This document shows positions 14,568 through 19,427 of a stretch of DNA of 19,427 nucleotides, in pieces. This DNA is from CAIPAT01 sp037144075 (GTDB lineage Bacteria > Verrucomicrobiota > Lentisphaeria > Victivallales > Victivallaceae). Positions within the stretch are counted from its first letter, which is position 1. Each line of letters opens with the position of its first letter. A model generated the notes under the pieces. The model saw only the letters and a list, made by a program, of their open reading frames with translations, was not told where the DNA came from and did no database searches. The stretch lies in the NCBI GenBank assembly GCA_037144075.1, contig JBAWXM010000060.1, forward strand, positions 1-19,427, read 5' to 3'. The translations under genes were made by a program, and so were the position numbers.

Positions 14568-17207
14568 TTAAACGGTATCTTTGTCGTCGCCATCTTCGAC
14601 ATCATCAATATCTTCAACGTCATCAATATCTTCGACATCGTCAATATCTTCAATCTCAAGGACTTCGTCTATTTCAGGCACAACTCCGGCATCTGGAACA
14701 GCTTCCACTTTTATGCTGCTTTCCTCGCCTTCGACTTTGACAATTTTCGCCGCGCCGGTGATGCGGTCGGTTTCGCGCAGATTCATTATCTTTACGCCTT
14801 TCGACGCTCTGCCGATAGTCCTGATCTCATCCGTGGGTATACGCACCAGTTGTCCGCGTTCCGTGGTCAGGACGAGTTCATCGCCTTTCTCCACCTGGAT
14901 TGCGGCGATGACTTTATCTTCAACTTCACGGAATTTGATATTGGTTACGCCGCGGGCGCCGCGTTTGGTCTTGCGGTAAGTGCTGACAAAACTGCGCTTG
15001 CCCATGCCGCGTGATGTTACAACCAGCAGTTCCGGCCCGGTGGCGTTTTCCTCCTGGCCTTCTTCAATTTCGCCGATTTCTTCCTTAATTACTTCCATGC
15101 CGACCAGATAATCGCCCGGCAGCTTGAACCGCATGCCGGTTACGCCGCGGGCGCCGCGGCCCATCGGACGCACCTGTCCCTGATCGAACCGGCAGGCCAT
15201 GCCGAGGCCGGTGGAAAGAATGATGTCATTGCCGATAGTGGTGATATCCGCCGCGATCAGGTCATCGTTTTCTTCGATGGTCAGGGCGCGGATGCCGGTG
15301 CGGCGCAGATTTTTGAATGCCGGCAGCGCGGTCTTTTTAATGTAACCGCTCCGGGCCGCCATAATAATATATTTGCCGGCGTCATCCATCTCGTCCGGAC
15401 TGACCGTCAGCATGGCTTTGATCTTTTCGCCGGGCACGATCTTGATCATATTGACAATGGCTTTGCCTTTGGATGTCCTCGACGCCTCCGGGATTTCATA
15501 AACGTTCAGCCAGTACATGAACCCTTTATCCGTAAAGAAGAAAATCAGGTCGTGGCTGTCCGCGTTGAACAGATGCTCGACAAAGTCCTCGTCTTTGGTT
15601 TCCATGCCCATGATGCCTACGCCGCCGCGGTGCTGAGTGCGGTAAGTGTCGGACGGCACCCGTTTGATGTAGCCGGTATTGGAAACCGTTATAACGCAGG
15701 AATGTCTGGCAATCAGGTCGGCAATATTCAAATCGCTGTCGTCGAAAGTGATTTCGGTGCGGCGCGGGTTGGAATGTTTGTCTCTGACTTCAATCAGTTC
15801 AGTTTTAATCACTTCCAGGCGCATTTCGCGGCTGGCCAGCAGAGATTTCAGGTAAGCAATAAGCTTAGTCAGTTCTTCATATTCAGACTGGACGTCTTCA
15901 ATCGCCAGCCCGGTCAACTGGTGCAGGCGCATTTCCAGAATGGCTCCGACCTGTTCTTTGGAGAACTGGAACCGCGCGATCAGGTTCTCGGCGGCGTTTT
16001 CGCGGTTTCTGGAATCGCGGATGATTTTTACAACTTCGTCTATATTCGCCAGCGCCAGCAGCAAGCCTTCGAGAATGTGCGCCCTGGCTTCGGCTTTCTT
16101 CAGTTCAAATATCGTTCTGCGGACAATTACTTCCATGCGGTGGTCGATGTATGCCTGCAGTACCTGCGGCAGATTCATCACGCGCGGACGGTTGTGGTCA
16201 ACCACCAGCATGATTGAACCGTACACGGATTCAAGCTGGGTATGGGCGTAAAGCTGATTGAGCACCACGCTGCCCATGGCTCCGCGCTTGATGTCAATCA
16301 CTACGCGGATGCCGACCCGGCGGCTGGTCTCGTCGCGCAGTCCGGAAATGCCGGTAATTTTTTTATCATTAACCAGCTCGGCAATCTTCTTCACCATATT
16401 TTCTTTGTTTATGGCGTACGGAATCTCGGTGATGATGATTTGCTCTTTGCCGTTGGTTTCGACTATTTCAGCCTTGGCGCGGACCCGGAAAGTCCCTCTG
16501 CCGGTGGCGTAGAATTTGCGGACTTCGTTTTTGCCGCGCAGAATGGCGCCGGTCGGAAAGTCCGGTCCCGGCAGATGCTGCATCAGCTCGTCAATCGTCG
16601 CCGTCGGATTTTCCATTACGCAGATTGTGGCATTGATCACTTCGGCCAGATTGTGCGGCGGAATGCTGGTGGCCATGCCGACCCCGATCCCGGTCGTGCC
16701 GTTCACCAGCAGTTGCGGGAAGCGCGCCGGCAGAACCGTCGGCTCCAGCGAAGATTCGTCAAAGGTAAGCGTCATGTCAACGGTATCTTTTTCAATGTCG
16801 GCCAGCAGTTCTTCCGACAGGCGTTCCATGCGGCACTCGGTATAACGGTAGGCGGCGGCGGCGTCGCCGTCGATACTACCGAAGTTGCCCTGTCCGTCAA
16901 TAAGCGGTGCGCGCATCGAAAAATTCTGGGCCAGACGCACCATCGCGTCATAAATCGAGGAATCGCCGTGCGGATGGTACTTCCCGATCACTTCCCCGAC
17001 GACTTTCGCGCTTTTGGTATAGGCGTGGGATTTGGACAGCCCGAGCATGTGCATCGCGTACAGGATGCGCCGGTTCACCGGCTTCAGCCCGTCGCGCACA
17101 TCCGGAATCGCGCGGCCGACATTAACGCTCAAAGAATACTGCAGATATGCAGTATGCATGATATCTTCAATATTTACAGGAAAATCTCTTGATTCAAGCT
17201 CATTCAT
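14568..17207 (-). CDS. gyrA: DNA gyrase subunit A
   Basis: GyrA is the cleavage and wrapping subunit of the enzyme that introduces negative supercoils. The 879-aa product has the breakage-reunion domain with catalytic Tyr 122 (in AYRYTECRM) and an intact quinolone region GKYHPHGDSSIYDAM, with Ser 83 and Asp 87 as in sensitive enzymes. The C-terminal pinwheel has degenerate repeats such as GRGARGVTGM and KRGARGVTNI. The GyrA box is QHRGGVG (525-531), two changes from QRRGGKG. The last 30 residues are acidic with tandem IDDVED units. The start ATG has only a distant GGAG. gyrB is not in the window. Confidence 0.95.
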   Translation of the reverse strand: MNELESRDFPVNIEDIMHTAYLQYSLSVNVGRAIPDVRDGLKPVNRRILYAMHMLGLSKSHAYTKSAKVVGEVIGKYHPHGDSSIYDAMVRLAQNFSMRAPLIDGQGNFGSIDGDAAAAYRYTECRMERLSEELLADIEKDTVDMTLTFDESSLEPTVLPARFPQLLVNGTTGIGVGMATSIPPHNLAEVINATICVMENPTATIDELMQHLPGPDFPTGAILRGKNEVRKFYATGRGTFRVRAKAEIVETNGKEQIIITEIPYAINKENMVKKIAELVNDKKITGISGLRDETSRRVGIRVVIDIKRGAMGSVVLNQLYAHTQLESVYGSIMLVVDHNRPRVMNLPQVLQAYIDHRMEVIVRRTIFELKKAEARAHILEGLLLALANIDEVVKIIRDSRNRENAAENLIARFQFSKEQVGAILEMRLHQLTGLAIEDVQSEYEELTKLIAYLKSLLASREMRLEVIKTELIEVRDKHSNPRRTEITFDDSDLNIADLIARHSCVITVSNTGYIKRVPSDTYRTQHRGGVGIMGMETKDEDFVEHLFNADSHDLIFFFTDKGFMYWLNVYEIPEASRTSKGKAIVNMIKIVPGEKIKAMLTVSPDEMDDAGKYIIMAARSGYIKKTALPAFKNLRRTGIRALTIEENDDLIAADITTIGNDIILSTGLGMACRFDQGQVRPMGRGARGVTGMRFKLPGDYLVGMEVIKEEIGEIEEGQEENATGPELLVVTSRGMGKRSFVSTYRKTKRGARGVTNIKFREVEDKVIAAIQVEKGDELVLTTERGQLVRIPTDEIRTIGRASKGVKIMNLRETDRITGAAKIVKVEGEESSIKVEAVPDAGVVPEIDEVLEIEDIDDVEDIDDVEDIDDVEDGDDKDTV
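14591..14644 (-). repeat. Three 18-bp tandem units encoding the acidic GyrA tail
   Basis: Units start at 14591, 14609 and 14627 (TATCTTCRAC-RTCRTCAA pattern, seen on the plus strand). They encode ED-IDDV repeats near the GyrA C-terminus; a degenerate fourth unit runs to 14662. Confidence 0.8.
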
Positions 17208-17265
17208 AGTTTTTGTCTTGTCTCCATGCTGATCCCCCGGTGGAGGACGTTATAAATACATTTTA

Positions 17266-17295
17266 ATAATCTACACCTTTTACCGGTTTTGACAA
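17266..17295 (-). promoter_or_regulatory. Candidate gyrA promoter
   Basis: The minus strand has TTGTCA (17295-17290, one mismatch to TTGACA), then an 18-bp spacer and GATTAT (17271-17266) as a weak -10, ending 58 bp before the gyrA ATG. A second TTGTCA lies 35 bp upstream (17330-17325) with similar flanking CGG and AAAGG. Only the matches are observed. Confidence 0.35.
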
Positions 17296-17375
17296 GCTGA
17301 AATCAACCTTTATCCGCCGTTTTTTGACAATTTTTCAAGCCTGGCGCAAACACTTAAGCCGCAAGCAGATTTGTT

Positions 17376-17611
17376 CTAAAAAAAGCAGTCGAGTCAGTGT
17401 GCCGAGAATGTGCAGTGATTTTGAGCGCTGCGGTGGTAACCACTGCAAGTTCAAAATCACAGTGCAGGCATGGTGCAATGGCCGCCCCGGAGGGTTGAAT
17501 ACTGGCTCCTGTAATTCATTATTATTCTCTTTTTGATAAATTGCTTTTTGCCATAAGGCTTTTATTTTAAACAACATAAAACTAAATTCACGGTTCAACT
17601 GCTTTTTTTAG
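17376..17611. mobile_element. MITE-like element with 14-bp inverted ends (tentative)
   Basis: CTAAAAAAAGCAGT at 17376-17389 is matched by its reverse complement at 17598-17611, with 2-3 further matching bases beyond. The same trinucleotide, GTT, flanks both ends (17373-17375 and 17612-17614) as a possible target duplication. The interior has no convincing gene; it holds a large hairpin at 17411-17466. It lies between gyrA and the HTH gene. The alternative is two oppositely oriented T-run terminators. No transposase is present, so this would be a non-autonomous element. Confidence 0.4.
17411..17466. repeat. Large imperfect hairpin inside the MITE-like segment
   Basis: GTGATTTTGA (17415-17424) pairs perfectly with TCAAAATCAC (17451-17460). 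Inside, GCGGTGG (17430-17436) pairs with CCACTGC (17440-17446) across a TAA loop with one G-T wobble. Outside, TGCA pairs with TGCA after a 2-nt bulge. The structure could form on either strand. Confidence 0.7.
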
Positions 17612-17716
17612 GTTTATTGAAGATTGCGACAGTTCCTAAACGCCTTAAACCGCCCGCCCGGAATGGTAACGCATTCTGAAAACCGGCCCGAAAGCGCTTT
17701 GCTCCAACCGCCAGTT

Positions 17717-18964
17717 TTATTCCGTGAACATGGAATGTCTTTTCATCATTCGTTGGCGCTCTTTTCGCGACATTTTAGAATATCGTTGAGGTTTGGCGGA
17801 ACAGATGGGAGGTCTGGGAATACAGGGAAAGTATGTATTCACAGCTGACTCCGAGACTTTAGAGAGGGTTTGAGGCTTGGCGGTTTCAGTTTTGGCGGCC
17901 GGCTGACCACCGCCAATCCCGGGCATCTCAGCATTCCCAGTCTTCCCGGTGTTTTCCACCGACTCCGAGACTTTAAAGGCCCTTTGAACAGAATCGTGTT
18001 CATTTGTTCCGGCTTTCCACTCTTCTTGCTTTTCCGGCTTTCCACTTTTCTCGCTCTCTCCGCACTCCGAGACTTTAGAGACCCTTTGAGCAGAGTCGCT
18101 TTCATTTGTTCCGGCTTTCCACTTTTCTTGCTTTTCCGGCTTTCCACTTTTCTCGCTTTCTCCACACTCCGAGACTTTAGAGGGTGTTTGAGGTTTAGCG
18201 GTTTCGCCCATGCGGCCGGCATAACCAGCCGGACAACCGTCCGCCAGCCAGTATTTGATCGCTGTCAGATTCGGCGGCAGCAGACGCTCGACGGTCTTGC
18301 GGGTTTGGCCGTCGCGGACAGTTTCAGTGGTTATCCCGCACTTGCCCAGGGCCAGTGACAGCAGCTGGCTGCGCAGTCTGCCGTAACATTCTCGTCTGCC
18401 GCGCGCCAGCGCGGCGGCGAAGGCCGGAAACAGCTTCTTATAGTTGTAGAACGTCGCCGGTGATATATTCATCCGGCGGGAGATTTTGTCATCCGTGTCG
18501 CCGTTGGCTGCATGAAATTCGACTTCTTCGGAAAAACTCCGTTCGTATTTCATGTTGGCGGGAACCGGCATGTCCGCGACTTCTGAACCCTGGACGTCTG
18601 CAAAGTCATCCACGGCGCCGTCATCGGCATGCTGCTTGTTGCGTTCCAGCCATTTGATGATGGCTTTGAGATCCGGCGCTTTCTGGCGGCAGGTGCGGGT
18701 TTCGCCCCCGCCGGCATCGCGCCGGGAGGTGGTGACGTAAACCCGCCCCATTGCCAGATCCATCAGGCTGACGCCCGCGCTGTCCGCAATAATCTGCCGT
18801 CCCGTCTCCACTGCTTCCGCGAATTCCGGGAAACGCCGCAGATAGACATAAAAGGAGTCCTGCGAGATTCCCAGCAGTTTCGCGATTCCCGCGTTGTTCA
18901 TCCCTTGTTCCGCATACTCCCGCGCCTGTTGCGGAAAACTCGCGTCATACTTCAATTCCGCCAT
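17717..18964 (-). CDS. Orphan protein with two HTH modules and a repeat tail
   Basis: I do not recognise a named gene. The 415-aa protein has two related modules, residues 6-108 and 140-241. Each has a Y-[DE]-x-SF opening, a helix-turn-helix (IAKLLGISQDSFYVYLRRFPEF and ISRRMNISPATFYNYKKLFPAF), an L-x-LA-x-G turn, and a closing LK-AI-I-K/Y-WL segment. This resembles the phage terminase-small-subunit / phBC6A51 HTH type. The tail (262-372) has two 34-aa repeats rich in Ser, Glu and Lys plus partial copies, and the C-terminus is basic (391-410). AAGGGGA lies 6 nt before the ATG. No other phage gene is present. A DNA-binding regulator or a leftover phage protein is possible. Confidence 0.75.
   Translation of the reverse strand: MAELKYDASFPQQAREYAEQGMNNAGIAKLLGISQDSFYVYLRRFPEFAEAVETGRQIIADSAGVSLMDLAMGRVYVTTSRRDAGGGETRTCRQKAPDLKAIIKWLERNKQHADDGAVDDFADVQGSEVADMPVPANMKYERSFSEEVEFHAANGDTDDKISRRMNISPATFYNYKKLFPAFAAALARGRRECYGRLRSQLLSLALGKCGITTETVRDGQTRKTVERLLPPNLTAIKYWLADGCPAGYAGRMGETAKPQTPSKVSECGESEKSGKPEKQEKWKAGTNESDSAQRVSKVSECGESEKSGKPEKQEEWKAGTNEHDSVQRAFKVSESVENTGKTGNAEMPGIGGGQPAAKTETAKPQTLSKVSESAVNTYFPCIPRPPICSAKPQRYSKMSRKERQRMMKRHSMFTE
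17978..18181 (-). repeat. Two 102-bp tandem repeats in the HTH gene
   Basis: CTCCGAGACTTT recurs at 17963, 18065 and 18167, exactly 102 bp apart, and again at 17849. Two full units encode 34-residue repeats (SKVSECGESEKSGKPEKQE...), nearly identical in DNA. Within each, CCGGCTTTCCACT occurs twice. Confidence 0.9.
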
Positions 18965-19144
18965 GATAAATCCCCTTCGTTTTATCGCATATTAATAAAT
19001 CATAAACTTAATATATCTTATAATTAATAATCACGCTTAAGCCAGTTATTGAATATAATTAGTCTATATGATTACTTCTCTAAATTTAATAACGCTAATT
19101 AATCAAACAATAAATATTATAAAGCATTATACAAATAAAAACAA
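18965..19144 (-). promoter_or_regulatory. AT-rich promoter region of the HTH gene
   Basis: Very AT-rich, unlike the rest of the window. On the minus strand TTGTTT (19144-19139), a 17-bp spacer and TATAAT (19121-19116) form a candidate promoter; a second TATAAT is at 19131-19126. This leaves a leader of about 150 nt. No gene is supported in the leader. Confidence 0.45.
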
Positions 19145-19184
19145 CCGGGTTTTGAAATATTTTCCGGATTTTTTGTCCACGAAT

Positions 19185-19427
19185 TACGAAACCAAGAGGT
19201 TTAACAGGGATGGACAGGATATGCAGGATAAGAAAAGGCAGCTTCACCATGAAGAGAGTGAAGGAAAACCCGGGAGCGCCGGTCGCCTGACCGGCTTTAT
19301 GCATTTCGCCTTTGGCGACCAACGCCTCGCCGTTGGATCACGCCCGGCGGTGGCGAGTAAGGGAAGCAATTGTTTGTTTGCAAGGGAAACCTTGACAGTT
19401 CAAGGTTCCCCCTTGCATCCCTCCTCC
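19185..19427. repeat. Hairpin-rich, repeat-like intergenic DNA at the right edge
   Basis: No gene is supported. Hairpins seen in order: GCCGGTC-GCCT-GACCGGC (19278-19295), TCGCC-TTT-GGCGA (19306-19318), CCAACG-CCTCGC-CGTTGG (19319-19336), CGCC/GGCG (19341-19355), and an imperfect CAAGGGAAACCTTG / CAAGGTTCCCCCTTG (19381-19415). At 19204-19232 the AGGAT core recurs three times at about 9-10 bp. The 75-aa minus-strand ORF here looks like chance. This resembles dispersed intergenic repeats. Confidence 0.5.

Noticed and set aside
16242..17192. 316-aa plus-strand ORF
   Set aside because: Antisense of the gyrA N-terminal domain; composition (His/Arg/Gly-rich) is typical of a shadow frame.
17335..17598. 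87-aa minus-strand ORF across the MITE-like segment
   Set aside because: It runs through the palindromes and has no ribosome site or family pattern; the repeated structure explains the open frame.
17849..18178. Regular repeats that might be a CRISPR array
   Set aside because: The 102-bp repeats are in frame within a coding sequence, and the intervening sequence is itself repeated, not unique spacers.
19095..19322. 75-aa minus-strand ORF with hydrophobic stretch
   Set aside because: No ribosome site, and it reads through hairpins and the AGGAT repeat; likely chance translation of a repeat.

Overview
The window looks like a chromosomal backbone segment of a Gram-negative bacterium of moderate GC content. 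An outer-membrane assembly protein with a C-terminal Trp (BamA) shows a diderm. A c-di-AMP cyclase operon, an Ala/Pro-rich bL25 tail, an orphan two-module HTH protein and a J-domain-like protein would suit the PVC superphylum, perhaps Lentisphaerota. That placement is inference from overall look, not from a search.

Region 1 (1-8667) is almost entirely minus strand. It starts with a complete tRNA-Ser(GCU) at 1-90. Upstream of it, reading leftward, is one long co-oriented block: prs, rplY/ctc, pth, rpsF, ssb, rpsR, rplI, dnaB, bamA, a 45-aa Cys-rich protein absent from a normal ORF scan, and a DUF493/YbeD-like protein. Spacing is mostly under 50 bp. A consensus -10 lies upstream of prs, and the inferred transcript would begin with a compact three-way-junction-like leader. 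The block joins nucleotide precursor supply (Prs), translation (bL25, Pth, bS6, bS18, bL9), replication (SSB, DnaB) and outer-membrane biogenesis (BamA).

Region 2 (8668-11758) has the only plus-strand genes: an RNB-family exoribonuclease with a variant metal-binding motif, followed 7 bp later by a protein with a J-domain-like HPD segment, an acidic tandem duplication and a C-terminal QPGLF that resembles a sliding-clamp-binding peptide.

Region 3 (11773-17207) returns to the minus strand: gyrA, then folP-cdaA-cdaR. CdaA makes c-di-AMP and CdaR is its usual membrane partner; glmM, the common third member, is replaced here by a convergent gene.

Region 4 (17208-19427) is accessory-like. It has a 236-bp MITE-like segment with 14-bp perfect inverted ends and a large internal hairpin, an orphan protein with two HTH modules and a tail of 102-bp tandem repeats, an AT-rich promoter region, and a hairpin-rich, repeat-like stretch at the right edge. 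No rRNA, CRISPR array or complete insertion sequence was found.
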